DNA of 64,000 nucleotides from Rhodococcus sp. SMB37 (GTDB lineage Bacteria; Actinomycetota; Actinomycetes; Mycobacteriales; Mycobacteriaceae), in contig NZ_SLVY01000001.1 in the NCBI RefSeq assembly GCF_004345605.1, positions 496,001 through 560,000 on the forward strand. Reading direction: 5' to 3'. The position numbers and the translations under genes are program-made. This document shows, piece by piece, positions 45,122 to 55,783 of this stretch (within the stretch, counting starts at the first letter, position 1; each line of letters starts with the position of its first letter). A model generated the notes under the pieces. The model was not told the origin of the DNA, did no database searches, and saw nothing but the letters and a program-made list of their open reading frames with translations.

Positions 45122-45763
45122 ATGACGATGTCAACGGGACGTCTCGCACTGCTCGAGGCCGCGGAGCGGCTCATCGCACACCGCGGCATCCATGGCGTGG
45201 CCGCACGCGAGGTGGTCAAAGAGGCTGGGCAGCGGAACAACTCGGCCGTCGCGTACCATTTCGGCTCGTGGCACGGACTCCTCGATGAGATCTGGAGCAG
45301 GCACGCTCCCCGGATGAACGCCGAGCGCGCCGCACTGCTTGCCGCAGCAGAGCTCGAGACGACCCCCGCCCTGGACCGGCTCGTCCACGCGTACGTACAT
45401 CCGCTCGCCGCGCAGATCGCGCAGAACGAGCCCAGTTATTGGGCACGATTCAACGAACAGTGGCTCTCCACAGCGCCACTCGATGTCCTGGCGATCCCGG
45501 CGCCGACCGACGTACAGGCCGATTACTATCCGTCGGACGACTCGCTCGATGTCCTGTCGGCACTCTTGATGAGGATGGCCGATCGGCTCGACCTCCCAGC
45601 ACCTGACGCGCGACGCCGAGTGAGCTTGATGGTGCGTTTCGTCATCGGCGCGTTCGCCGCATACGAGCGCGCACAGGAGGCAGGCGCTGCACCTGATCTC
45701 GCATCGTTCGAGGCGGAGATTCTGCAACTCGCAAACAGAATGCTCGACCTGTCCCGGCCGTAG
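45122..45763 (+). CDS. TetR family transcriptional regulator
   Basis: A 213-residue TetR-type repressor. The helix-turn-helix spans about residues 8-50 (LLEAAERLIAHRGIHGVAAR, then NSAVAYHFGSWHGLLDEIW). The ligand-binding C-terminal domain is helical with a Trp/Phe-rich middle (YWARFNEQW). ATG start. Autoregulation and control of the divergent lipase are likely from the shared 58-base intergenic dyad. Confidence 0.88.
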   Translation: MTMSTGRLALLEAAERLIAHRGIHGVAAREVVKEAGQRNNSAVAYHFGSWHGLLDEIWSRHAPRMNAERAALLAAAELETTPALDRLVHAYVHPLAAQIAQNEPSYWARFNEQWLSTAPLDVLAIPAPTDVQADYYPSDDSLDVLSALLMRMADRLDLPAPDARRRVSLMVRFVIGAFAAYERAQEAGAAPDLASFEAEILQLANRMLDLSRP

Positions 45764-45780
45764 CCGGGCAGATCGAGCAT
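45740..45780 (+). terminator. hairpin at the end of tetR
   Basis: The 3' end of the tetR coding sequence (ATGCTCGACCTGTCCCGGC, 45740-45758) pairs imperfectly with GCCGGGCAGATCGAGCAT (45763-45780) around CGTA. It lies between the two convergent genes and may serve both. Confidence 0.5.
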
Positions 45781-45799
45781 TCGATTCGTCTACGGGTGG

Positions 45800-46588
45800 T
45801 CAGTCGACCTGCGGGGCCCACTGCACACCGTTGATATGACTTCCGCCATCGACGAACAGGGTATTGCCCGTCAGATAACGAGAATCATCACTCGCCAGGA
45901 ACGCGGCGACGGTACCGATGTCATCGAGCGGATCACCGATCCGCCCCATCGGATTGGCGGCTTCCTGCGCCGCGGCCATCTGCGGATTCGCCGCGGCGAC
46001 GCGCTCGTAGGCCGCACTCTTCGCCCCCGGGCAGATCACGTTGCAGCACACGTGCTTCGGCGCCCACTCGCGCGCCGCTGTGCGCGTCATGCTGCGTAGC
46101 GCTTCCTTGGCGGTGTTGTAGTACACCGAGTACATGTGGGCATTGACGCCGTTGAGACTGCACATGTTGATCACTCGGCCGGTCCCGTGCTCGGCAAGTG
46201 CCGGATACGCGCGCTGCATCGCCCAGAATGCCGCCATCACACCCATGTCGAAACCGGCCCGCATGTTCTCTTCGGCGGTCTTCTCGAGCCGTGCGTAGCC
46301 CAGCGGGCGCCAGGCATTGTTGACCAGTATGTCGAGCCGTCCGAACTCCGCCGTGGCAGCGTCGACCATCGCGTGCACCTGATCACGCTCGGTGACATCG
46401 GTGCGCATGACCTTCGCCTGCACACCCCACTCGTCGATGAGCCATTTCGCGGCGCCGGCTCCCGCCGTCTCATCGACGTCGGCAACGATGACGTTCGCAC
46501 CCTCATGTGCCAGTGCACCCGCAACACCCCGGCCGATACCCATTGCGGCGCCGGTGACGATGGCTACCCGCCCGTCCAACTTCCCCAT
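45800..46588 (-). CDS. SDR family oxidoreductase
   Basis: A 262-residue classical short-chain dehydrogenase. NAD site TGAAMGIGRG (residues 12-21) with ADVDE near 36 (NAD preference), NNAWRPLG near 90, the catalytic Ser in NMCSLNGV, Tyr in YSVYYNTAK near 156-160 with its Lys. The substrate is unknown; its place at the 3' end of a thiolase/acyl-CoA dehydrogenase/hydratase operon suggests a hydroxyacyl-CoA or an alcohol intermediate. ATG start. Confidence 0.88.
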   Translation of the reverse strand: MGKLDGRVAIVTGAAMGIGRGVAGALAHEGANVIVADVDETAGAGAAKWLIDEWGVQAKVMRTDVTERDQVHAMVDAATAEFGRLDILVNNAWRPLGYARLEKTAEENMRAGFDMGVMAAFWAMQRAYPALAEHGTGRVINMCSLNGVNAHMYSVYYNTAKEALRSMTRTAAREWAPKHVCCNVICPGAKSAAYERVAAANPQMAAAQEAANPMGRIGDPLDDIGTVAAFLASDDSRYLTGNTLFVDGGSHINGVQWAPQVD

Positions 46589-46637
46589 GGTCGTATGCCC
46601 TCTCCCGATGTCGGTGATCTACCCAGGTGACGTCCTC

Positions 46638-47294
46638 TCAGCGAGGACGAGGAACCGTCTTGTCGATGAAGAGCGCCTCGACGGACACGCACACCGTGCC
46701 ATCAGCAGTCGCGATCTCACCCACGGTGTTGATCTTGCGACCGTTCTCTTCGACCAGGCGGCCACGAACAGTCAACGGCTCGAACAGTGGGGTCGGGCGG
46801 TGGTATCGGACATTGAGCTGCGCAGTGGCACCGCTTCGTCCGGCCCACGCGTTTGCGACACCCAGGGTGTGGTCGATCAGCAACGCGGCGACACCGCCGT
46901 GGACGTGTCCGGGAGGGCCCTGGTACGGGAAGGTCAACTCGACGATCCCTTCGACCCACCCGTCCTCGCGGCCGGCAAGAACGAGCGGCGGTGCCAGCGC
47001 GTTCTCCGGCCCGGTGACCGGATCGTGCCGGGTGACACCTTCTCCGTGCCACATGTCGATCAGCCGCTCCTTCACCTCCGGTGCGTGTTCTTCGAGGTGC
47101 ACGGCAACACTGTCGAGCTCCTCCGCGACCCGCTCGAGATTCGCGTTGGCCCGATCGGTGCGCAGCAGCGCGTCGACCACGCGTCGGGCGGCAGCGGTGG
47201 CGCGGTCCATCGCGGAGTCCTGAGGCGCCGAGGTCAGTACCGTGCCGTCGGGGGCGTTGCCGACTGTGGGATGTGTATCGGGATCGACCTTCAT
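46638..47294 (-). CDS. hotdog-fold (PaaI-type) acyl-CoA thioesterase
   Basis: A 218-residue protein with a helical N-terminal part (about residues 25-75) and a hotdog domain. The catalytic region PGHVHGGVAALLIDHTLG near 128-145 is the PaaI/THEM4-type thioesterase motif. It would release a free acid from a pathway CoA ester. The ATG at 47294 overlaps the MaoC gene stop by four bases, which fixes the start and the operon. Confidence 0.85.
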   Translation of the reverse strand: MKVDPDTHPTVGNAPDGTVLTSAPQDSAMDRATAAARRVVDALLRTDRANANLERVAEELDSVAVHLEEHAPEVKERLIDMWHGEGVTRHDPVTGPENALAPPLVLAGREDGWVEGIVELTFPYQGPPGHVHGGVAALLIDHTLGVANAWAGRSGATAQLNVRYHRPTPLFEPLTVRGRLVEENGRKINTVGEIATADGTVCVSVEALFIDKTVPRPR

Positions 47295-48160
47295 CGGACC
47301 TCCATCGTCGCGTGCGTGAGCACCGGCTGCCCGTCGCGCTCGGGGCAGGTCGCCAACAGCGTGAGAGTGTCCCCGTCGCGCCACACCGAGGTCTCGATGG
47401 TCTCCCCCGGGTACAGCGATCCGGCGAAGCGCACCGAAAATGACTGCACCCGAGTCGGATCCCCGGCAAGCACCCCGTCGACGACGGCCTTGCACACCAC
47501 TCCGTAGGAAGCGAGCCCGTGCAGGATCGGCCGATCGAAACCGGCCATCTTCGCAAACGCCGGGTCGGCGTGCAGGGGGTTCATGTCCCCGCTGAGGCGG
47601 TATACCAATGCCTGCGCCGTACCGGTCGGGGTCACCACAACCTGGTCGGCCGCACGTTCCGGCGCCGACGCAGCCGACTCCGGCCCGGAGTCGCCACCGA
47701 AACCACCTTCGCCGCGTGCCCAGATCTGCATTGCGGAAGTCCACAGCGGACTTCCGTCAGCGCCGCGTGCCGACTGTTCGAGGACGATCACGGCAGCCTT
47801 ACCCTTGTCCCACACATCGGCCACCCGCGACGAGATGGTCGCGGAGCCCGCCGCTGGGATCGGAGCGTGCACAGTCAAGGACTGCCCACCGTGCAGGATC
47901 TTGCGCAGGTCGATGTCGATGCCCGGCAGGTTCATCGACACCGGCCTGGCAGGACCCGCGGAGACGCCCTGCCCTGCAACCATCGCGAAGGTCGGCACCA
48001 CTTGCAGGTCCTTCTCGTATGCCCAGCGCAGCTCAGCGGAGTCCATCGAGTTGGTCCCGGCACCCAGGCCCAGGTGGTAGAGGATCACATCGCGCTCGGT
48101 CCACGCCGCTTCGCGGAGGGTCGGCTCTGCCGACAGCGCGGCATTCACATCAATCGGCAT
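47291..48160 (-). CDS. MaoC-type enoyl-CoA hydratase (hydratase 2)
   Basis: A 289-residue double-hotdog hydratase like mycobacterial HtdY and peroxisomal hydratase 2. The N-terminal half lacks the motif; the C-terminal half carries LSGDMNPLHADPAFAKMAGF near 194-213 with the catalytic Asp/His, and ILHGLASYGV near 217. It adds water to trans-2-enoyl-CoA. ATG start, 6 bases after the acyl-CoA dehydrogenase stop; it overlaps the thioesterase gene. Confidence 0.9.
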   Translation of the reverse strand: MPIDVNAALSAEPTLREAAWTERDVILYHLGLGAGTNSMDSAELRWAYEKDLQVVPTFAMVAGQGVSAGPARPVSMNLPGIDIDLRKILHGGQSLTVHAPIPAAGSATISSRVADVWDKGKAAVIVLEQSARGADGSPLWTSAMQIWARGEGGFGGDSGPESAASAPERAADQVVVTPTGTAQALVYRLSGDMNPLHADPAFAKMAGFDRPILHGLASYGVVCKAVVDGVLAGDPTRVQSFSVRFAGSLYPGETIETSVWRDGDTLTLLATCPERDGQPVLTHATMEVR

Positions 48161-48166
48161 GGGTGA

Positions 48167-50356
48167 TCACTTTCCGGGTTCGGGGTCGCGCGGCAAACCG
48201 AGAATCCGCTCACCAATGATGTTGAGCTGGACATTCGTCGTGCCACCAGCGATGGACAGGTTCTGCGAGTTCAGGAACATCTGGGTGTTGGACCAGCGAT
48301 CCTGCTCGCCGAGCAGCGACGACGGGCCCGCCCAGTCCATCGCAACCTCCCACACCTGCTGGATGTGCTCGACACCGACGAGTTTCGCGATCGACGACTC
48401 GGCGCCGGGTTGCGCGCCGGTGAGCGAGCGCAGCGTGGTGCGTAATCCCATGAGCCCACCACTCTGGGCGTCACACAGCACCTTGCCCAGGACAGTGAGC
48501 TGTTCGTCGTCCAGCCCTCCCGGAATCGTCGAGGCGAGAGTCAGGAGCGCCTCGCCACCGGAGCCGAGTGAAGAGTCGACCGACAGCGAGACCCGCTCGT
48601 TCGCGAGGGTGGTGCGGGCCAGCTTCCATCCGTCTCCAGGCTCGCCGACCAGGCATTCGTCGGGCACGAACACGTCGTCGAAGAACACCTCGTTGAACAG
48701 CGCCTCGCCCGTGATCTCACGCAGCGGACGAATGTCGAGGCCCTTCGTGTTCCTGATGTCGATCAGGAAATAGGACAGGCCCTTGTGCTTGGGTGCATCC
48801 GCTTCGGTGCGTGCCAAACAGATTCCCCAGTCCGCGACCCGGGCCATCGACGTCCATACCTTCTGGCCGTTCAGCTTCCAGCCACCGTCGACCTTCACTG
48901 CTTTGGTGGACAGCGAGGCGAGGTCGGAGCCGGCACCAGGCTCGGAGAACAACTGGCACCAGGTGATGTCGCCGCGCAACGATCCGGGCAGGAATCGTGC
49001 GAGCTGCTCCTCGTTGCCGTGTGCGATCAGAGTGGGGACGACCCAGTTGCCGATGATCATGTCGTGCGGAGTCAGCTCGGCGGTGCGCAATTCCTCGGCG
49101 ATGACGAGCTGCGTGACGGCATCGGCCGTTTTGCCCCACGGCGCCGGTAGATGCGGTGTGGTGTAACCCTTCTCGGCAAGGTATGCCTTCTGTTCAGCAC
49201 CTTCGAGAGCCTTCGCCGCGTCGAGTTCCGCACGAACGTCGGCCCGAATCTGCTCGGCCTCCGCCGGTAGATCGATGCTCAGTACGCGGCGAACTCCGTC
49301 GAGGGTCAGGGCCGCGACCCGGCGCTTCCACGATGCGGTGGAGCCCGACAGGATCCGCAGCGACTGCGCCCGCCGCATGTAGAGATGCGCGTCGTGTTCC
49401 CAGGTGTAGCCGATGCCACCCAGGACCTGGATGCACGTCCTGGTGACCTGGAAGCCGGCCTCGAGCGCCGTTGCCGCGGCGACGGCGACGGCGAGCGACG
49501 CCTCCTTCTCCGAAATGTCCTCCCCGAGTGCACGGGCCGCGTCCCACGCGGTGACGCGGGACTGCTCTGTCAGACTCAGCATCCGCGCAACGGTGTGCTT
49601 GACACCCTGGAACTGGCCGATGACCCGGCCGAACTGCCTGCGGACACGCGCGTAGTCGGCGGCTGTGGTGGTCGCCCAGTCGGCGAGACCTGCCGTCTCC
49701 GCTGCGAACAGTGTGACTGCGATGTCGACGACGCGCTGCGGATCCAGTGTCAGGACGTCGCCTTCGGCAAGGACCAGTCCATCCACCGAGACCTCGGCGT
49801 TGCGTCGCACGACGTCGTAACTGGGCAGGTCGGTCACGTCGAGCCGGTCACGGTCGACGACGACGAACACGAGCCTGCCGTCGTCGTCGGCTGCGAGCAG
49901 GAAGACGTCAGCGACCTGGCCGCCGAGGACATGACTCGACGTACCGGACAGTGCGACGTCGTCGCCGTCCCGGACGATCTTCAGGTCGCCGGGCTGCAGG
50001 GAGAGGCCGCCGAACAGTGAACCATCGGCCAGGCCTGCGAGCCGGTCGGTACGTCCGCCCCTGTGAAGGACGGCGGACACCACGACGGTCGGCAGGAATG
50101 GACCCGGCACCATCGCGCGCCCGAGTTCCTCGACGACGATGGCCGTTTCGAGGAGGCCACACCCTGCGCCGCCGAACTCTTCGGGCAGATGCAGCCCCAG
50201 CACGCCGAGTTCGACGAGCGAGGCCCAGTACGTGGGGCGGGCCTCGGCCTTTGCCTCGACCGCTTCACGGATCACTTCGGGCGTGGCGTGACGTGCGGCC
50301 CAGCCGCGCACGGAATCGCGGAGGTCGCGATCGTCGTCACTCAATCCAATGGTCAT
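48167..50356 (-). CDS. double acyl-CoA dehydrogenase (FadE34-like fusion)
   Basis: A 729-residue protein made of two acyl-CoA dehydrogenase halves: one from about 1 to 350 (LPEEFGGAGCGLLETAIVVE; ARVRRQFGRVIGQFQGVKHT), the other from about 365 to 729 (HLPAPWGKTADAVTQLVIAE; WCQLFSEPGAGSDLASLSTK; the C-terminal GGTTNVQLNIIGERILGLPR). Only the second half has the full FAD/substrate motifs. The arrangement is that of mycobacterial FadE34, a cholesterol side-chain enzyme, in which two normally separate subunits are fused. It should form the alpha,beta-unsaturated CoA ester. ATG start, 37 bases after the thiolase stop. Confidence 0.88.
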   Translation of the reverse strand: MTIGLSDDDRDLRDSVRGWAARHATPEVIREAVEAKAEARPTYWASLVELGVLGLHLPEEFGGAGCGLLETAIVVEELGRAMVPGPFLPTVVVSAVLHRGGRTDRLAGLADGSLFGGLSLQPGDLKIVRDGDDVALSGTSSHVLGGQVADVFLLAADDDGRLVFVVVDRDRLDVTDLPSYDVVRRNAEVSVDGLVLAEGDVLTLDPQRVVDIAVTLFAAETAGLADWATTTAADYARVRRQFGRVIGQFQGVKHTVARMLSLTEQSRVTAWDAARALGEDISEKEASLAVAVAAATALEAGFQVTRTCIQVLGGIGYTWEHDAHLYMRRAQSLRILSGSTASWKRRVAALTLDGVRRVLSIDLPAEAEQIRADVRAELDAAKALEGAEQKAYLAEKGYTTPHLPAPWGKTADAVTQLVIAEELRTAELTPHDMIIGNWVVPTLIAHGNEEQLARFLPGSLRGDITWCQLFSEPGAGSDLASLSTKAVKVDGGWKLNGQKVWTSMARVADWGICLARTEADAPKHKGLSYFLIDIRNTKGLDIRPLREITGEALFNEVFFDDVFVPDECLVGEPGDGWKLARTTLANERVSLSVDSSLGSGGEALLTLASTIPGGLDDEQLTVLGKVLCDAQSGGLMGLRTTLRSLTGAQPGAESSIAKLVGVEHIQQVWEVAMDWAGPSSLLGEQDRWSNTQMFLNSQNLSIAGGTTNVQLNIIGERILGLPRDPEPGK

Positions 50357-50393
50357 TCACAGGTCCTTCGATAGGAGCAGAAAGTCGGGTCGG

Positions 50394-51596
<1,203 letters not shown>

Positions 51597-51679
51597 TTTC
51601 CGCGGTCGGGCCGGGACCTGCACCGTCCCACCGAGCGGGACCCCCCTGGTCACGAACACGAATCGATGCAGCCGGACCG

Positions 51680-52285
51680 TCAGACGAGGTCGCCGAGCAA
51701 CCGCTCGCACGCCACCCGCAGATCCGATTCGATCTCGGGGATCGACGTACGCCCGTTGAGCGCCGACTGCACCAGCCCGAACCACAACGCGACGACGAGC
51801 CGGAGCACAGTCGCGTCCAGGACTGTCGGCTCCTCTATCCCCGCCGCATCGAGAAGTAACCGATCGAAAAGCTGGTCGATCCTCGCCACATCGGGGATCG
51901 TGGCCGCGTTCGACATCGCGGCCGACTGAATCATGGCAGTCGCGAGCCGCGGCGTACGCAACAGCCCTCGCGTGGCCTGCAGCAACGCATCGCACACCGC
52001 CTCCGAAGGCGCCATCGCAGCGCGCGCGCGCCTCGAGAGTTGAGCGCCCATCCGGTCGATCTGGTCGACCATGACCGCAACGAACAGATGCGTCTTCGAC
52101 GGGAAGTAGCGGTAGAGCGTGCCGATCGCGACACCGGCCAGCCTCGCGACCTCCTGCATCTGGACACGTTCGAGCTCGTTCTCCGCACCGAGCTGGGCAG
52201 CCGCCTTCAGGATCCGGCCGTGCCGCGCACGCTGTTCCATCGAACTCGGCTCGGCCGCATCACGAGCCTCTGAGAGCCTGGGCAT
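51680..52285 (-). CDS. KstR-like TetR family regulator
   Basis: A 201-residue TetR regulator. The DNA-binding part (about residues 18-68) includes RVQMQEVARLAGVAIGTLYR and FPSKTHLFVAV, which closely resembles the recognition region of KstR, the steroid-catabolism repressor. The ligand domain differs. It is flanked by the thiolase operon on one side and two divergent SDR genes on the other, so it is probably the local regulator of both. ATG start. Confidence 0.87.
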   Translation of the reverse strand: MPRLSEARDAAEPSSMEQRARHGRILKAAAQLGAENELERVQMQEVARLAGVAIGTLYRYFPSKTHLFVAVMVDQIDRMGAQLSRRARAAMAPSEAVCDALLQATRGLLRTPRLATAMIQSAAMSNAATIPDVARIDQLFDRLLLDAAGIEEPTVLDATVLRLVVALWFGLVQSALNGRTSIPEIESDLRVACERLLGDLV

Positions 52286-52441
52286 TCCTCACCTCTTCCT
52301 TTGCCCGATCGGGGCCCCGACAGTAGAGCCGGCAACACCGCGCGAGCGATTCGGTCCTGGTCAGCAGGATCCGCACCACCCGGTCAACCCACTCCCGCAC
52401 AGCGGGACAACATCCACCTGTCGAGACCACCGCACTCAAAC

Positions 52442-52451
52442 TAGAATGAAT
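52442..52451 (+). promoter_or_regulatory. candidate TetR operator half upstream of the SDR pair
   Basis: TAGAATGAAT is part of the dyad GAAT-N8-ATTC (52444-52459), 54 bases before the SDR start and 157 bases upstream of the tetR gene. It shares nine of ten bases with the site upstream of the thiolase gene. Confidence 0.4.
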
Positions 52452-52512
52452 ACTAATTCCGGTTCGGAGCCGCTTCCGAGGAGCCGAACCGACCGAACAC
52501 GGGAGACTTTCC

Positions 52513-53436
52513 ATGAGTGAATCTGTCAGCCTGGCCGGACGCGCGGCAGTAGTCACGGGCGCCGGAGCCGGCCTCGGCCGCTCCGAGGCTCTCGCACTGG
52601 CCGCAGCCGGTGCTGCCGTCGTCGTCAACGACATGGGCGACGCTGCACACGCGGTCGCGGAGGAGATCGTTGCGGCAGGCGGACAGGCGATCGCCGTGAC
52701 CGGTGACGTGTCCGACTGGTCGCTCGGTGGCCGCCTCGTCGAGGAGTCCGTCAAGGCATTCGGCTCGTTCGACATCCTCGTCAACAACGCCGGCATCATC
52801 CGCGACAAGATGATCTTCAATCTCACCGAATCCGATTGGGACGACGTGATTCGCGTGCACCTCAAGGGCCACGCCGCAACCTCCCACGCTGCCGCGGTCC
52901 ACTGGCGTGCAGCCAGTAAGGAGACCGGTGGCCCCGTGTACGGCCGCGTCATCAACACCTCGTCGGAAGCATTCCTGTTCGGTTCAGCCGGACAGCCCAA
53001 CTACTCGGCAGCCAAGGCCGGCATCACCGCACTGACACTGTCCACCGCGCAGGGACTCTCCCGATACGGCGTGACCGCGAACGCGATCTGCCCCCGCGCC
53101 CGGACGGCGATGACCGCCGAAGCCTTCGGCGAGGCCGACTCCGCGACCGCCGGTCTCGACCCGCTCGCACCCGAGCGCGTCGGCACCCTCGTCTCGTACC
53201 TCGCCTCCCCCGCCTCGCACGAGATCAACGGCCAGGTGTTCGTGGTGTACGGCAAGATGGTCGCGCTCATGGCATCCCCGAAGGTCGAGAACCGTTTCGA
53301 CGCGGCAGGTTCCGCATTCACGGTGGAAGAGCTCGACGAGCAGCTGTCGTCGTACTTCACCGGCCGCGGCCAGTACGAGACCTACGCTGCCTACAGCATT
53401 GCGGAACTGGAGAAGGCCGCACTCGCACTCGACTGA
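52513..53436 (+). CDS. SDR family oxidoreductase (hydroxyacyl-CoA dehydrogenase-like)
   Basis: A 307-residue SDR of the multifunctional-enzyme-2 type: VTGAGAGLGRSEALAL (residues 14-29), VNDMGD near 38, NNAGIIRDKMIFNL near 92 (a hallmark of D-3-hydroxyacyl-CoA dehydrogenases), catalytic Ser in INTSSEAFLF, and YSAAK with the Tyr/Lys pair near 166. The C-terminal extension of about 40 residues is predicted helical. It fits the hydroxyacyl-CoA oxidation step missing from the minus-strand operon. ATG start with a GGGAG site. Confidence 0.88.
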   Translation: MSESVSLAGRAAVVTGAGAGLGRSEALALAAAGAAVVVNDMGDAAHAVAEEIVAAGGQAIAVTGDVSDWSLGGRLVEESVKAFGSFDILVNNAGIIRDKMIFNLTESDWDDVIRVHLKGHAATSHAAAVHWRAASKETGGPVYGRVINTSSEAFLFGSAGQPNYSAAKAGITALTLSTAQGLSRYGVTANAICPRARTAMTAEAFGEADSATAGLDPLAPERVGTLVSYLASPASHEINGQVFVVYGKMVALMASPKVENRFDAAGSAFTVEELDEQLSSYFTGRGQYETYAAYSIAELEKAALALD

Positions 53437-53460
53437 TCACTTCACCCGAAGGAGCACGGC

Positions 53461-54204
53461 ATGAGACTTGCAGGGAAGGTCGCGATCGTCACCGGCGGAG
53501 CCGGCGGTATCGGTCGCGGTATCGTCCGAGCATTCGCCAAGGAGGGCGCGCGCGTCCTCGTCGTCGACATCGACGAAGCCAAGGGCGCCGCCCTCGAGAC
53601 CGAACTCGACGGCGCAGGGAAGTTCTTGAACATCGATATCTCCCAGAAGGACAGCGCCGCACTGATTGTCGACGCCGCTGTACAAGCGTTCGGGAAGGTC
53701 GACGTACTCGTCAACAACGCTCATGCATCCCGGCAGGCACCGCTGCTCGAGACCACTCAGGAAATGCTCGATCTGTCGTTCGGGACAGGCTTCTACCCCA
53801 CCCTCTGGCTCATGCAGGCGGCACACGCACAACTCGCCGCGAATCAGGGTTCGGTGATCAACTTCGCGTCCGGAGCAGGCATCGACGGCAACGTGACGCA
53901 GACGTCGTACGCCGCAGCCAAGGAAGCGATCCGCGGGATCAGCCGGGTCGCCGCCAACGAGTGGGCCCCCGACAACATCAACGTCAATCTCATCTCGCCG
54001 CTCGCCTTGACGGAAGGCGTCGAGGCATACATAGAGGCCAATCCCGGCGTGGAGGAGGTGTTGCTCGCCAAGACACCGCTGCACCGGTTCGGCGACCCCG
54101 AATCCGACATCGGACGTGTCGCGGTGTTCCTCGCGAGCGACGACGCGTCGTACATCACCGGCCAGACCCTGATGGTCGACGGCGGCAGCATCAAATTGCG
54201 CTAG
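53461..54204 (+). CDS. SDR family oxidoreductase
   Basis: A 247-residue classical SDR: VTGGAGGIGRGIVRAF near residue 12, VDIDEAKG near 36, NNAHASRQ near 87, the Ser in INFASGAGIDG near 138 and YAAAK near 150, closing with ITGQTLMVDGGSI. An AAGGAG ribosome-binding site precedes the ATG, 24 bases after the preceding SDR gene, so the two are one operon. Substrate unknown; probably an alcohol or hydroxyacyl derivative in the same pathway. Confidence 0.88.
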   Translation: MRLAGKVAIVTGGAGGIGRGIVRAFAKEGARVLVVDIDEAKGAALETELDGAGKFLNIDISQKDSAALIVDAAVQAFGKVDVLVNNAHASRQAPLLETTQEMLDLSFGTGFYPTLWLMQAAHAQLAANQGSVINFASGAGIDGNVTQTSYAAAKEAIRGISRVAANEWAPDNINVNLISPLALTEGVEAYIEANPGVEEVLLAKTPLHRFGDPESDIGRVAVFLASDDASYITGQTLMVDGGSIKLR

Positions 54205-54226
54205 CGGGACCCTTCGCCGAACAGAC

Positions 54227-54260
54227 CTCGGCCCCGGCAGGGTTTCCTGCCGGGGCCGAG
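54227..54260. terminator. strong bidirectional terminator between SDR and clpX
   Basis: CTCGGCCCCGGCAGG (54227-54241) and CCTGCCGGGGCCGAG (54246-54260) form a perfect 15-bp stem with a GTTT loop, between the convergent SDR and clpX stops. It is well placed to end both transcripts. Confidence 0.8.
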
Positions 54261-54276
54261 TCGTGTCGTTGGACTC

Positions 54277-55554
54277 TCAGGCGCTCTTGTCGCGGCGTTC
54301 GCGGTCGGGCTTGCGCGGCACGATCGTCGGCAGCACGTTGTCGGTCACGGTTTCCGCGGTGATGACGACCTTCTCGACGTCGTCGCGGCTCGGGATGTCG
54401 TACATCACCGGCAGCAGGACCTCTTCGATGATCGCTCGGAGCCCGCGTGCGCCGGTACCACGCAGGATTGCCTGGTCGGCGACGGCTTCGAGTCCGTCCC
54501 TGGTGAAATCGAGTTCCACACCGTCCATCTCGAACAGTCGCACGTACTGCTTGACGAGTGCGTTCTTCGGCTCCGAGAGGATCTCGACGAGCGAGTCCTT
54601 GTCGAGGTTGGTCACCGACGCGACGATCGGCAGGCGGCCGATGAACTCGGGAATGAGCCCGAACTTGATCAGGTCTTCCGGCATGACGTCGGCGAAGTGA
54701 TCGGTGGTGTCGATCTCGGCCTTCGACCGCACCTCCGCGCCGAAGCCGATCCCCCGCTTGCCAACGCGGTCGGAGACGATCCGCTCGAGACCCGCGAAGG
54801 CGCCGGCGACAATGAACAGCACGTTCGTCGTGTCGATCTGGATGAACTCCTGGTGCGGATGCTTGCGACCACCCTGCGGGGGCACCGATGCCTGCGTGCC
54901 CTCGAGGATCTTCAGCAACGCCTGTTGGACGCCCTCGCCCGACACGTCGCGGGTGATCGAGGGGTTCTCGCTCTTACGCGCGATCTTGTCGACCTCGTCG
55001 ATGTAGATGATGCCGGTCTCGGCGCGCTTGACGTCGTAGTCGGCCGCCTGGATCAGCTTGAGGAGGATGTTCTCGACGTCCTCACCGACATAACCGGCCT
55101 CCGTCAGGGCGGTGGCATCGGCGATCGCGAACGGCACATTGAGCATCTTCGCGAGAGTCTGGGCGAGGTAGGTCTTACCGCAGCCCGTGGGTCCGAGCAG
55201 AAGGATGTTCGACTTGGCGAGTTCGACCGACTCACCGCGTGCGTCGCGAGTCTTGTCGCCTGCCTGAATGCGCTTGTAATGGTTGTAGACGGCCACTGCG
55301 AGCGACCTCTTCGCAGAATCCTGGCCGATCACGTAATTGTCGAGGAATTCCCGGATCTCGGCAGGCTTGGGCAGTTCGTCGAGTTTGACCTCACTGGTTT
55401 CGGCGAGTTCCTCCTCGATGATCTCGTTGCAGAGGTCGATGCACTCGTCGCAGATGTAGACCCCGGGGCCCGCAATGAGCTTCTTGACCTGCTTCTGGCT
55501 CTTTCCGCAGAACGAGCACTTGAGCAGATCCCCGCCGTCACCGATACGTGCCAT
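54277..55554 (-). CDS. clpX: ClpX ATP-dependent unfoldase
   Basis: A 425-residue AAA+ unfoldase that feeds substrates to ClpP. The N-terminal zinc finger has CSFCGKSQ (Cys15/18) and CDECIDLC near 37-43; Walker A is [15 protein letters not shown] near 130, Walker [14 protein letters not shown] near 190, and pore/sensor motifs follow (sensor 2 in [14 protein letters not shown] near 373). The IGF-type ClpP-binding loop here reads [15 protein letters not shown] start. It is separated from the clpP pair by 229 bases that include a hairpin, so it is probably expressed from its own promoter. Confidence 0.97.
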   Translation of the reverse strand: MARIGDGGDLLKCSFCGKSQKQVKKLIAGPGVYICDECIDLCNEIIEEELAETSEVKLDELPKPAEIREFLDNYVIGQDSAKRSLAVAVYNHYKRIQAGDKTRDARGESVELAKSNILLLGPTGCGKTYLAQTLAKMLNVPFAIADATALTEAGYVGEDVENILLKLIQAADYDVKRAETGIIYIDEVDKIARKSENPSITRDVSGEGVQQALLKILEGTQASVPPQGGRKHPHQEFIQIDTTNVLFIVAGAFAGLERIVSDRVGKRGIGFGAEVRSKAEIDTTDHFADVMPEDLIKFGLIPEFIGRLPIVASVTNLDKDSLVEILSEPKNALVKQYVRLFEMDGVELDFTRDGLEAVADQAILRGTGARGLRAIIEEVLLPVMYDIPSRDDVEKVVITAETVTDNVLPTIVPRKPDRERRDKSA

Positions 55555-55736
55555 CTGTCAGGTCCCTACTTCCTCGTGTGCGTGCAACCGATCCCGTGTC
55601 CGTCAACGAGCGCCGGCCCGGGGAGCGGGCCCTTTGATCGACCGTACCCGGACTCCGGTACGCGGGTCGACAGGTTCTCCGCGTTTCCGGTCATATTTGT
55701 GCGCGCCGATCATGGCGCAACTCACACCCTGCACAA

Positions 55737-55775
55737 CGGCCCGGCCGAACACACTCAGGAGATTCGACCGGGCCG
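55737..55775 (-). terminator. hairpin after clpP2
   Basis: CGGCCCGGCCGAA (55737-55749) pairs with TTCGACCGGGCCG (55763-55775) at 12 of 13 positions with a 13-base loop, just after the clpP2 stop. The rest of the 229-base clpX-clpP2 gap carries no gene I can support and should hold the clpX promoter. Confidence 0.55.
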
Positions 55776-55783
55776 GGTGTGAC